This document shows positions 7,628 to 15,678 of a stretch of DNA of 64,000 bases, in pieces (position 1 is the stretch's first letter; every line of letters starts with the position of its first letter). The notes below the pieces were generated by a model that was given only the letters and a program-made list of their open reading frames with translations, had not been told where the DNA came from and did not search any database. The stretch lies in NCBI RefSeq assembly GCF_040907265.1, contig NZ_JBFOHP010000002.1, positions 992,001 to 1,056,000 on the forward strand. The letters are read 5' to 3'. Origin of the DNA: Streptomyces sclerotialus (GTDB lineage: Bacteria > Actinomycetota > Actinomycetes > Streptomycetales > Streptomycetaceae). The translations under genes were made by a program, and so were the position numbers.

Positions 7628-9154
7628 GTGTCCGTACTCTCCATCGACGTCGGCACCTCGCTGATCAAGTCCGTGGTCTACGACGCCGGGGGCCACGAGG
7701 TGGCCGTCGCCCGGCGCGCCACCGAGGTCGACCGCCCGCATCCCGGCTGGGCCGAGCAGGACATGGACGCCGTGTGGGACGCGGTGGTGCACACCGTGCG
7801 GGAGGCGCTCGCCGCGGTGCGGGACCGGGGCGCCGCACCGGTGTGGCTGGTCACCTTCACGGCGCAGGGCGACGGCTGCTGGCTGGTGGACGAGGACGGC
7901 CGGCCCACCGGTCCCGCCGTCCTGTGGTCCGACGGACGGGCCGCGGACACGGTCACCGAGTGGCAGCGCGCCGGGGTCCTGGCGGACGCCTTCCGCCGCA
8001 ACGGCTCGCTCACCTTCGCGGGCCTGCCGAACGCGCTCCTCACCTGGTTCGCCGAGCACGACCCCGAGCGGCCGGCCCGTTCCGCCACCGCGCTCACCGC
8101 CGCCGGCTGGCTCTTCCTCCGGCTCACCGGCGAGCGGGTGATCGACGAGTCGGACGCCTCGGCGCCCTTCCTCGACCACGCGACCGGCACGTACGACCAG
8201 GAGGTCATCGACCTCTTCGGGCTCCGGTGGGCCGAGCGGCTGCTGCCCGACGTGGTCGGCGACGACCGGCGCATCGCCGAGATCACCACGGCGGCCGCCG
8301 CCGAACTCGGCGTGCCCGCCGGGCTGCCCGTCGTCATGGCCCCGTACGACATCGCCGCCACCGCACGCGGCATCGGTGTGGTCAATCCAGGCCAGGCGTG
8401 CGCCGTCCTCGGCACCACGCTCTGCGCGGAGGTGGTCCGCACGGCCGTCGACACCACCGGCGAGCCGAGCGGCATCAACATCGCCTACCGCGGCCGGGAA
8501 CGCGTACTCCGCGCCTTCCCCACCCTCTCCGGCACCGAGGTCCTGAACTGGACCGCCGGGGTGCTCGGCCTCTCCGGCGCGGCGGAACTGTGCGCCGAGG
8601 CGTTCCGCTCCGCGCCCGGCGCCCACGGCCTGGCCTTCCTGCCGTACCTCTCCCCCGCCGGCGAACGTGCGCCCTTCCTGGACCCGCGCGCCCGCGGCAC
8701 CTTCTGGGGGCTGAGCCTGGAGCACTCCCGGGCCGACATCGCCCGCGGCGTCCTCGAAGGGCTCTCACTCACCCTGCGCGACGCGCTCACCGCCTCCCGT
8801 ACGGAGGTCAGCGAACTGCGGCTGTGCGGCGGCGGGGCGCGGAGCGACGCGTGGTGCGGCCTGATCGCGGACGTCACGGGCGTGCCCACCACCCGCTCCA
8901 CCGACACCGAACTGGGCGCGAAGGGCGCCTTCCTCACCGGTCTCGTCCTCACCGGCGCCGAGTCCAGCATGCACCGCGCCGCCGACACGTACGTCCACAT
9001 GGGCCCCGCCTGGGAGCCAGACCCGGAGCGCGCCGCGCTCTACACCGAGCGGTACGCCGCCTTCCTGTCCTGGCGCGCACTGGCCCGCGACGCCGGGTGG
9101 CAGCCGTACGCCCCGAAGGACCGGCAGCCGTACGCCCCGAAGGAGGAGAACTGA
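7628..9154 (+). CDS. FGGY-family carbohydrate kinase (first of pair)
   Basis: The protein has 508 residues from GTG 7628, with GAAGGAG just upstream. It starts LSIDVGTSLIKSVVYDAGG, the first ATPase phosphate loop (DxGTs). It has W-(A/E)-EQD-MDAVWDAV, the middle motif LGTTLCAEV and, near residue 400, LRLCGGGARSDAWCGLIADVTG-like adenosine-binding sequence. FGGY enzymes phosphorylate sugars, polyols or sugar derivatives such as xylulose, ribulose, erythritol, glycerol or AI-2. The exact substrate cannot be read here. The extreme C-terminus carries a 24-bp tandem duplication giving two QPYAPK copies. It abuts the permease gene (3 bp) and the second kinase gene (1 bp). Confidence 0.88.
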   Translation: MSVLSIDVGTSLIKSVVYDAGGHEVAVARRATEVDRPHPGWAEQDMDAVWDAVVHTVREALAAVRDRGAAPVWLVTFTAQGDGCWLVDEDGRPTGPAVLWSDGRAADTVTEWQRAGVLADAFRRNGSLTFAGLPNALLTWFAEHDPERPARSATALTAAGWLFLRLTGERVIDESDASAPFLDHATGTYDQEVIDLFGLRWAERLLPDVVGDDRRIAEITTAAAAELGVPAGLPVVMAPYDIAATARGIGVVNPGQACAVLGTTLCAEVVRTAVDTTGEPSGINIAYRGRERVLRAFPTLSGTEVLNWTAGVLGLSGAAELCAEAFRSAPGAHGLAFLPYLSPAGERAPFLDPRARGTFWGLSLEHSRADIARGVLEGLSLTLRDALTASRTEVSELRLCGGGARSDAWCGLIADVTGVPTTRSTDTELGAKGAFLTGLVLTGAESSMHRAADTYVHMGPAWEPDPERAALYTERYAAFLSWRALARDAGWQPYAPKDRQPYAPKEEN

Positions 9155-9155
9155 C

Positions 9156-10664
9156 ATGCCCCGCCACCCCGACCCCGTACGGCTCGGCCTCGACCTGGGC
9201 ACCCAGAGCGCCCGCGCCGTCGCCGTGGACGCCGGCGGCCGGGTGCTCGCCGCCGCCTCCCGGCCGCTGCACAGCAGCCGTACCGGCGCGCGGCACGAGC
9301 AGGACCCCGAGGAGTGGTGGCACGCGCTGGCCGCGGCCTGCCGCGAAGCCTTCGCGGACATCGACCCGCCACGGGTGACCGCCCTCGCCCTGGACGGCAC
9401 GTCCGGCACGATCCTGCTCGCCGACGCGGACGGCACCCCGCTCACCCCCGGCCTGATGTACGACGACGGACGCGCCGCAGCGCAGGCCGTACGGGTCAAC
9501 GAGGCCGGCGCGACGGTGTGGGAGGAGCTGGGTTACCACGCCATGCAGCCTTCGTGGGCACTGCCGAAGCTGCTGTGGCTGCTGGAGCACTCCGCGGCCG
9601 CCACCGTCCCGGGGACCCGGTTGCTGCACCAAGTGGACCTGATCACCTGGCGGCTGGCGGGCCGCCAGGTGGCGAGCGACGCCGGCCACGCCCTGAAGAC
9701 GGGCTACCACCTGCTCGCGGAGTGCTGGCCGGAGAAGGAGCTCGCCGCGCTCGGCGTGCCGGGCTCCCTGCTGCCGGAGGTGGTACGTCCCGGCACCGTG
9801 CTCGGTACGGTGTGCGCCGCCGCGGCGCGCGCCACCGGCATCCCCGAAGGCGTGCAGATCGTCGCGGGCATGACGGACGGCTGCGCAGCGCAGATCGGGG
9901 CCGGCGCGCTCACTCCCGGCGCGTGGAACTCCGTCCTCGGCACCACGCTCGTCCTCAAGGGCGTCAGCCCGCGCCTGGTCCGCGACCCCGGCGGCCTCGT
10001 CTACTGCCACCGCGGCCCGGGGGACGTCTGGCTGCCCGGTGCCGCGTCCAGCAGCGGCGCGGGCGCACTGACCCGCGAGTTCCCGGGCGCGGACCTGGCG
10101 GACCTGACCGAGCGGGCCGTACGCGGCGGCCCGTCCGCGGCGCGCGGGGGCCACGACGCCGTCGCGTATCCACTGGCCGGTTCGGGCGGGGAGCGTTTCC
10201 CCTTCCGGGCGCCCGACGCGCGGCCGTTCGTGCTGGGCGAGCCGGCCGACGAGGCGGAGCGCTTCCACGCCCACCTGCTCGGCGTCGCCTGCCTCGAACG
10301 GCTCTGCTTCGACTACCTCGACCACCTCGGCGCCCCGGTCGACGGGCCGCTCACCCTCACCGGCGGCGGCACCCGCAATACGTACTGGAACCAGCTGCGC
10401 GCCGACGTGCTCGGCCGGACCGTCACCCTGCCCGAACACGCCGAGGGCGCCCTCGGCATGGCCGTGCTCGCCGCCACCGCCGACGGCACCCCGCTCACCG
10501 AGGCCGCCGCCGCGATGGTCCGCGACCGCGCCGAACTCCGCCCAGATCCCGCCCGCACCGCCCGCTTCGTCCCCGCCTACCTGGCGTTCGTGGCCGCGCT
10601 GAACGACCGCGGCCTGCTCGCCCCCGACGTGGCCGAGCACGCCGTCAGAAAGGCCCAGCAGTGA
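9156..10664 (+). CDS. FGGY-family carbohydrate kinase (second of pair)
   Basis: The protein has 502 residues from ATG 9156, preceded by AAGGAGGAG. It starts [19 protein letters not shown] (phosphate 1 loop) and has [20 protein letters not shown], a [11 protein letters not shown] segment like xylulokinases, [14 protein letters not shown] and the C-terminal [20 protein letters not shown] adenosine motif. It is clearly paralogous to, but not a duplicate of, the upstream kinase. Two kinases in one polyol operon suggests either two substrates or sequential phosphorylation. Its stop codon overlaps the next start by 4 bp (GTGA), so the downstream phosphatase is translationally coupled. Confidence 0.88.
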   Translation: MPRHPDPVRLGLDLGTQSARAVAVDAGGRVLAAASRPLHSSRTGARHEQDPEEWWHALAAACREAFADIDPPRVTALALDGTSGTILLADADGTPLTPGLMYDDGRAAAQAVRVNEAGATVWEELGYHAMQPSWALPKLLWLLEHSAAATVPGTRLLHQVDLITWRLAGRQVASDAGHALKTGYHLLAECWPEKELAALGVPGSLLPEVVRPGTVLGTVCAAAARATGIPEGVQIVAGMTDGCAAQIGAGALTPGAWNSVLGTTLVLKGVSPRLVRDPGGLVYCHRGPGDVWLPGAASSSGAGALTREFPGADLADLTERAVRGGPSAARGGHDAVAYPLAGSGGERFPFRAPDARPFVLGEPADEAERFHAHLLGVACLERLCFDYLDHLGAPVDGPLTLTGGGTRNTYWNQLRADVLGRTVTLPEHAEGALGMAVLAATADGTPLTEAAAAMVRDRAELRPDPARTARFVPAYLAFVAALNDRGLLAPDVAEHAVRKAQQ

Positions 10665-11287
10665 CCGACTTCCTTCTGGTACGCCACGGCGAGACCGTCT
10701 GGCACGCGGAGAACCGCTACGCCGGGCGCACCGACGTCGCCCTCACCGAACGCGGCCACGCGCAGGCGGCGGAGCTGGCCGCCTGGGCCGCCGGGGCCCG
10801 CATCGACGCGGTGGTCTCCTCCCCGCTCTCCCGCGCCCGGCTCACCGCCGAGCCGGCCGCGCACGCCCTGGGCCTGACACCGCGCATCGACGAGCGCCTG
10901 GTGGAGGTCGACTTCGGGCGGGGTGACGGGCTCACCCGGACGGAGATGCGGGAGGTGTTCCCGGAGCGGCTGGACGCGTTCCTCGCCGACCCCGTCACCC
11001 ATCACCTCCCCGGCGGCGAGGACCCCGAGCGGGCCGCCGCGCGGGCCGCGGCCTGCCTCGCCGGCCTCGCCGGGGAACTGCCCGAAGGGCGTGTCCTCGT
11101 CGTCGCCCACTCCACCCTCGTCCGTCTGCTGCTCTGCCGCGAGCTCGGCATTCCCCTCGGTACGTACCGCACGGTCTTCCCGGCGCTGGAGAACGGCGCC
11201 CTCACCGAACTGCGTCTCCGCGACGGGCAGGCGTCGTTGCTGCGTCTGAACGCCCCCTGTGCCGTGCCCGTTCCCGGCATCCACTGA
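10661..11287 (+). CDS. Histidine-phosphatase superfamily enzyme (GpmB-like)
   Basis: The protein has 208 residues from GTG 10661, overlapping the previous stop by 4 bp. The catalytic N-terminus is [20 protein letters not shown] (RHG motif; nucleophile His 9). [13 protein letters not shown] supplies the next Arg, LVEVDFG carries the acidic residue and [13 protein letters not shown] the second active-site His. These enzymes remove phosphate from small phosphorylated metabolites; some are cofactor-dependent mutases. In this operon it probably dephosphorylates an intermediate or a dead-end product of the paired kinases. That is inference from context only. Confidence 0.87.
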   Translation: MTDFLLVRHGETVWHAENRYAGRTDVALTERGHAQAAELAAWAAGARIDAVVSSPLSRARLTAEPAAHALGLTPRIDERLVEVDFGRGDGLTRTEMREVFPERLDAFLADPVTHHLPGGEDPERAAARAAACLAGLAGELPEGRVLVVAHSTLVRLLLCRELGIPLGTYRTVFPALENGALTELRLRDGQASLLRLNAPCAVPVPGIH

Positions 11288-11348
11288 CCCGTACCCCGTA
11301 CCTCGGTACCTCGCACCCCGTACCTCGCACCCACGGAGAACGAACCAC

Positions 11349-12389
11349 ATGTCCACCACCGTCCTCGCCGCGGGCGACCACTTCGTCCTGCCCCGTCTGC
11401 TCGCCGAACAGGTCGGCGCCGCGACCGGCGGCGCCGCCGAGGTCCGCGAACTGCTGCTGCCCTGGCCGCACACCCCCTTCGGGCCGGTCGCCGAGGTCCA
11501 GGAGGCCTCCGGCACCGAGGACCAGATGATCGAGGCGCTCCAGGGCGTCCGCGTCTGCGTCACCCAGCTGGCCCCGCTCACCGAACGCATCCTCGCCCAC
11601 TGCCCCGACCTGGAACTCTTCTGCGCCAGCCGTGGCGGCCCGGTCAACGCCAACCTTGAAGCGGCCACCCGGCACGGCGTCGCCGTCTGCTACGCGCCCG
11701 GCCGCAACGCCGTGGCCACCGCGGAGCACACCCTGGCACTCATCCTCGCCGCGGCCCGCGGCCTCGGCGACGTCCACACCGACCTGCGACGCGGCGTCTG
11801 GCGGGGCGACTACTTCGACTACGACAACTGCGGCATCGAGATCGAGGGCGCGACCGTCGGGCTGGTCGGCTTCGGTGCGGTCGGCAGCCGGGTCGCCAAG
11901 GTGCTGCTCGCGCTCGGCGCGACGGTGCTGGTCCACGACCCGTACGCCGATCCGGAGCGGCTGGCGGGCATCGCCGAGCAGGTCTCCCTGGAAGAGCTGC
12001 TGAGCCGCTCGCGCATCGTCTCGCTGCACGCCCGGGTCACCGAGGAGACCACCGGCATGCTCGGCCGGAAGCAGCTCGACCTCATGCCCGAGGGGGCCGT
12101 ACTGGTCAACTGTGCCCGCGGCGCCCTGCTCGACTACGACGCCGCCTGTGACGCGCTCGCCTCCGGCCGGCTCTCCGCCGCCGGCTTCGACGTCTTCCCC
12201 GAGGAGCCGGTCCCCGCAGGGTCGCCCCTGCTCACCGCCCCCGGCGTCGTCCTCACCCCGCACATCGCGGGCGGCAGCCAGGGCGTCGCCCACAAGGCCG
12301 CCCGGATCGTGGGAGCCGAAGTGGGCCGCTTCGTCCGCGGCGAGGCCCTGTCCCACTGCGCCAACCCGGAGGTACTGGAGCGCCGCTGA
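11349..12389 (+). CDS. D-isomer-specific 2-hydroxyacid dehydrogenase
   Basis: The protein has 346 residues from ATG 11349 with GGAGAA upstream. The NAD domain has GLVGFGAVGSRVAKVLLALG (GxGxxG) near residue 175, followed by an acidic residue in VHDPYAD that favours NAD. Catalytic positions are visible: Arg in NCARGALLDYDA, Glu in FPEEPVP, and His in LTPHIAGGS. It is the last gene of the operon, after a 61-bp gap made of GTACC-rich short repeats. Known family: reversible reduction of 2-ketoacids (SerA/VanH type). Inferred role: oxidation of an acid intermediate of the polyol or sugar-acid pathway. A strong bidirectional terminator follows. Confidence 0.88.
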   Translation: MSTTVLAAGDHFVLPRLLAEQVGAATGGAAEVRELLLPWPHTPFGPVAEVQEASGTEDQMIEALQGVRVCVTQLAPLTERILAHCPDLELFCASRGGPVNANLEAATRHGVAVCYAPGRNAVATAEHTLALILAAARGLGDVHTDLRRGVWRGDYFDYDNCGIEIEGATVGLVGFGAVGSRVAKVLLALGATVLVHDPYADPERLAGIAEQVSLEELLSRSRIVSLHARVTEETTGMLGRKQLDLMPEGAVLVNCARGALLDYDAACDALASGRLSAAGFDVFPEEPVPAGSPLLTAPGVVLTPHIAGGSQGVAHKAARIVGAEVGRFVRGEALSHCANPEVLERR

Positions 12390-12444
12390 GCACGGTTGCC
12401 CTTCTGAGAGCCCCTTCCTCGAAAGCCCCTCCCGCGAATGCTGG

Positions 12445-12480
12445 TCCCGTCCGGTGCCGGGCTGGGAGCACCGGACGGGA
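12445..12480. terminator. Bidirectional terminator between the sugar operon and the chaplin gene
   Basis: TCCCGTCCGGTG (12445-12456) and CACCGGACGGGA (12469-12480) form a perfect 12-bp stem with a 12-nt loop, and AGCCCCT/AGGGGCT outside it can extend pairing. It lies between two convergent genes, where a bidirectional terminator is expected. There is no strong U-run, as is common in Streptomyces. Confidence 0.75.
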
Positions 12481-12499
12481 GGGGCTCCGTGCTGCTGCC

Positions 12500-12850
12500 T
12501 CAGCGCCCGTTGTGGTGATTGTTGTGGTGGTTGTGGTGGTGGTTGTTGTGGTGGTTGTTGTGGTGGTGGTTGTTGTGGTTCTGCTGCTGCGGAACGGTGC
12601 CGGCGCAGCTGTTGCCGAAGGCCGGGTTCAGAAGGCCGATGATGTCGACGGTGTTACCGCAGGCGTTGATCGGGACGCTGACCGGAACCTGGAGCACATT
12701 GCCCGACAGCACACCGGGGGAACCCGCGGCGCCGCCCACGGCGGAGGCGCCGCCACCGCCGCCACCGTGCGCGGAGGCGGCGGTCGCCCCGCCGAAGAGC
12801 GCGGTGGTCGCAAGAGCCGTAAGAGCGGTGAACTTCGCCATTCGTGACAT
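12500..12850 (-). CDS. Short chaplin with a His/Asn-rich C-terminal tail
   Basis: The protein has 116 residues from ATG 12850, with GAAAGG 9 nt upstream. A Sec signal peptide covers about residues 1-27 (MAKFTALTALATTALFGG...AASA). A Gly/His spacer leads into one chaplin domain at about residues 43-84, SPGVLSGNVLQVPVSVPINA then CGNTVDIIGLLNPAFGNSCA, with the two conserved Cys (64, 82). Short chaplins self-assemble into amyloid films on aerial hyphae and spores. From about residue 88 to the end the protein is almost only His and Asn (NHNNHHHNNHH type), which ordinary short chaplins lack. That tail could bind metal or extend the amyloid surface. On the other strand the tail reads as a poly-Val frame, a shadow. 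The gene is adjacent to, and divergent from, cslA. Confidence 0.9.
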   Translation of the reverse strand: MSRMAKFTALTALATTALFGGATAASAHGGGGGGASAVGGAAGSPGVLSGNVLQVPVSVPINACGNTVDIIGLLNPAFGNSCAGTVPQQQNHNNHHHNNHHNNHHHNHHNNHHNGR

Positions 12851-13115
12851 GACAACTGGCCTTTCTTCTGCAAAAGCGTGAGAGGCGGCCGTGCTGCCGC
12901 ATCCCTTCCCCCTCTTGATCGGACGAGCTGCACCCGAAGTTGCGGAGATATCGGTTTTTCACCTGTTCGGACGCATCGAAAACCGCCGCCGCCGGGCTGC
13001 CCCGACCGGCCCCCGCCGCCATTCGGGCGGGCCCGCGGGGACGCTGACCGACCGCCATACAGAAGGTTTGTTAGCTTAGCGTTTTAGTGGCCCGTTCGAT
13101 CTGATAAAGACATAC
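12851..13115. promoter_or_regulatory. Divergent control region between the chaplin and cslA genes
   Basis: This 265-bp gap holds the promoters of two developmental surface genes. It includes locally A/T-rich stretches (GATATCGGTTTTTCACC near 12945-12961 and TTTGTTAGCTTAGCGTTTTAG near 13066-13086). I cannot assign a sigma factor with confidence. No open frame in it looks coding. Confidence 0.5.
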
Positions 13116-15596
13116 GTGACGAGGGGTAACGTGGCGTTCTCGCGGAAAACTGCCATGGATGAGCACGGCGGCCACCCGACGGGGGCGGTCATGGACCGTT
13201 CCGCACCAGCGCAAGGGGGCACAGAAGCCGGAATCCGTTCCCCTGCCGGCGACCCGCCGTCCGTCCCCCGTTACGACTACGAGAAATTCAGCCGGCTGGC
13301 CGGTCCGCTGACCACGCCGGAATCCGGTGCCGAGCCGTACCGGGTGCGGTACCGGTCCTTGCTGAGCAGCAGTTCGCACCGGCTGCTGACGGCCCTGCTG
13401 CTGGCCTGCGCGCCGCTGGCCTCGCTGGCGCTGCTCATCTGGCTGATGCGGCCGCAGCACTGGGTGCACCGCGAGTACGCAGCGGGCTGGCAGGTCTTCG
13501 CCGACACGGTCATGCTCGTCTCCATCGGCCTGCTGGAGACCTTCCGCGTCCTGAACGTCGTCTCCATCGCGCACGCCACGCTCGTCGCCCGGGACCCGGT
13601 GCCGGTCCGTGCGGCGCCCGGCACCCGGGTGGCGTTCCTGACCACCTTCGTCCCCGGCAAGGAGCCCCTGGAGATGGTCCGGGCGACGCTGACCGGTGCC
13701 GTCGCCCTGCGGCACGACGGGCCGCTGGACGTCTGGCTGCTGGACGAGGGAAACGTCCCCGAAGTACGGCGGCTGTGCGAGGAACTGGGCGTCCGGCACT
13801 TCTCCCGCAAGGGCGTGGAGAAATGGAATCAGCCGTCCGGACCGTTCCGCGCGAGAACCAAGCACGGCAATTACAATGCCTGGCTGGATGCCCACGGCGA
13901 CGCCTATGAATTCCTGGCGGGCGTGGACACGGACCATGTTCCGCTGCCCGCGTACCTGGAACGCATGATGGGCTTTTTCCGGGACCCGGACGTGGCTTTC
14001 GTCGTCGGCCCGCAGGTGTACGGGAACTACGACAGCACGGTCGCCAAGGCCTCGGAGAGCCAGCAGTTCCTTTTCCATGCGCTGATTCAGCGAGCCGGGA
14101 ACGCCTACGGCTCCCCGATGTTCGTCGGCACCAACAACTGCTCCCGGATCAGCGCCCTGCGGCAGGCCGGCGGTTTCTACGACTCCATCACCGAGGACAT
14201 GGCCACCGGTCTGGAGATCCACCGCCGGCGGAATCCCGCCACCGGCCGCCCGTGGCGTTCGGTCTACACCCCCGATGTCCTGGCCGTGGGCGAGGGCCCG
14301 GCCACCTGGACCGACTTCTTCAACCAGCAGCTGCGGTGGAGCCGCGGCACCTACGAAACGATCCTCCGGCAGTTCTGGCGGGCGGTCTTCCGCCTCTCCC
14401 CCGGCCAGGCCCTCAACTACGGGCTCATGGTGACGTACTACCCGATCGCCGGGATCAACTGGGTCATCGGCGGTCTGTCCTGCGCGCTGTTCCTGTGCCT
14501 CGGCTCCTCCGGCGTCCAGGTCCAGTCGGAGATGTGGATGATGCTGTACAGCGACGCCGCGGCCCTCCAGATCGGGCTGTACCTGTGGAACCGGCGGCAC
14601 AACGTCAGTCCCCACGAACCGCAGGGCTCCTCGGGCATCGCGGGCATGGCGATGTCCGCGATGTCCGCGCCGCTGTACGCCCGCTCCCTGACGGGCGCCG
14701 TACTGCGGCGGAAGGCCGGCTTCGTCGTCACCTCGAAGGGTGACACCGCCAACCCGGACCGGCTGCGGACGTTCACCACCCACCTGGTGTGGGCCGGCGC
14801 GTTCGCCGCGACGCTGGTGGCCTCGGTCTTCCTCGGCAACACCCATGTGGCCATGCGGACCTGGGCCTCGCTCGCGCTGGTGGCCGCCGTCGCCCCGGCG
14901 GCCGTCTGGCGTGTCTCGCTGGCGTACGAGCGGCGACGCGCCCGGCGCCCGGCACCGGCCCGCCCGGAGCCGGTCCCCGCCGCCGGGCGGCTCGGGACCG
15001 ACGACGACGGGCGGCTCGGGACCGACGACGACGGGCACGCGACGCACGAGGACGAGACCGCCACCGCGAGCGAGGCGGAGCGCTTCCGGGAGCTGGTGCG
15101 GCACGCACTCGACACGGAGGCCCCGTTCTCCTGGATCACCGCCGACGCGGCGTACGGGCGGGACAAGCCGCTCCGTGACTGGCTGGAGCGGTCCCGCGTC
15201 CCGTACGTGCTGGCCCTCGGCGGCAACGACACGGTGGACACCGGGGACGGCGCGGACGCCCGCGTCGACACGCTGGTCACGGCCCTCCCCGTGCAGGCGT
15301 GGAAGTGCGTCCCGGGCCGGGCGGGCCCCTGTGACGCGCGCGACTGCACGTGGGCGCGGGTCACGATCCGCCCGGCCGCGCAGGACGGTTACGGGCACTG
15401 GGTGCTGGCCCGGCGGTCCGGCGGCGACCCGCACGGGATCTCGTACTACGTCTGCTACGGGCCGTCGGCCTCGCGGCTGAAGGACCTGGTCCAGGTCGCC
15501 TCGTCCCGGTGGGCGGTGGCGGAGTACCTGCGGAGTCCCGACACCGGGGGCGGCCTGCCCGGTCCCGACGCGGCCGACGCGCCCACGCCACCCTGA
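13116..15596 (+). CDS. cslA: Cellulose synthase-like GT2 enzyme CslA with a transposase-derived C-terminal extension
   Basis: The protein has 826 residues from GTG 13116; GTG 13131 and ATG 13155 are alternative starts. Transmembrane helices lie near residues 90-111 and 130-155. A GT2 catalytic domain (about 168-420) shows DTD (271-273), TED (359-361, general base) and QQLRW (404-408, acceptor site), followed by further membrane helices to about residue 605. Family members such as S. coelicolor CslA are about 650 residues and make a beta-glucan at hyphal tips with GlxA; the order cslA-glxA-cslZ here is the conserved locus. Oddly, after a GRLGTDDD tandem (624-639) the frame continues into about 150 residues that look like the C-terminal half of an IS701-type transposase. 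The 82-bp gap to glxA suggests co-transcription. Confidence 0.9.
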   Translation: MTRGNVAFSRKTAMDEHGGHPTGAVMDRSAPAQGGTEAGIRSPAGDPPSVPRYDYEKFSRLAGPLTTPESGAEPYRVRYRSLLSSSSHRLLTALLLACAPLASLALLIWLMRPQHWVHREYAAGWQVFADTVMLVSIGLLETFRVLNVVSIAHATLVARDPVPVRAAPGTRVAFLTTFVPGKEPLEMVRATLTGAVALRHDGPLDVWLLDEGNVPEVRRLCEELGVRHFSRKGVEKWNQPSGPFRARTKHGNYNAWLDAHGDAYEFLAGVDTDHVPLPAYLERMMGFFRDPDVAFVVGPQVYGNYDSTVAKASESQQFLFHALIQRAGNAYGSPMFVGTNNCSRISALRQAGGFYDSITEDMATGLEIHRRRNPATGRPWRSVYTPDVLAVGEGPATWTDFFNQQLRWSRGTYETILRQFWRAVFRLSPGQALNYGLMVTYYPIAGINWVIGGLSCALFLCLGSSGVQVQSEMWMMLYSDAAALQIGLYLWNRRHNVSPHEPQGSSGIAGMAMSAMSAPLYARSLTGAVLRRKAGFVVTSKGDTANPDRLRTFTTHLVWAGAFAATLVASVFLGNTHVAMRTWASLALVAAVAPAAVWRVSLAYERRRARRPAPARPEPVPAAGRLGTDDDGRLGTDDDGHATHEDETATASEAERFRELVRHALDTEAPFSWITADAAYGRDKPLRDWLERSRVPYVLALGGNDTVDTGDGADARVDTLVTALPVQAWKCVPGRAGPCDARDCTWARVTIRPAAQDGYGHWVLARRSGGDPHGISYYVCYGPSASRLKDLVQVASSRWAVAEYLRSPDTGGGLPGPDAADAPTPP
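15078..15530 (+). mobile_element. IS701-like transposase fragment fused in frame to cslA
   Basis: Residues 655-805 of the CslA frame read like the distal half of IS701-family (DDE_5) transposases: FSWITADAAYGRDKPLRDWL with the second catalytic Asp (ADAAYG), then VPYVLAL, then GYGHWVLARR, YYVCYGPSAS and SRWAVAEYL where the catalytic Glu region would be. The N-terminal half with the first Asp is absent, so it cannot be an active transposase. No inverted repeats or target duplication are obvious. I read it as an IS remnant captured by the 3' end of cslA. Confidence 0.72.
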
Positions 15597-15678
15597 TCCC
15601 CCACTCGTCCCCCTGTGCAGCACCCCGCCCGTTCTCTCTGGTCCTCTCGGACCGCCTCGCCCTCAGGAGGCTTCCACC

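Noticed and set aside
6149..8725. An 858-codon minus-strand open frame over the transporter and kinase genes
   Set aside because: A high-GC shadow of real genes; composition rich in Gly, Arg, Gln and Glu with no domain, and the plus-strand genes have clear motifs.
12512..12847. A poly-Val plus-strand frame opposite the chaplin tail
   Set aside because: It is the complement of the His/Asn-codon repeat; no start context or family.
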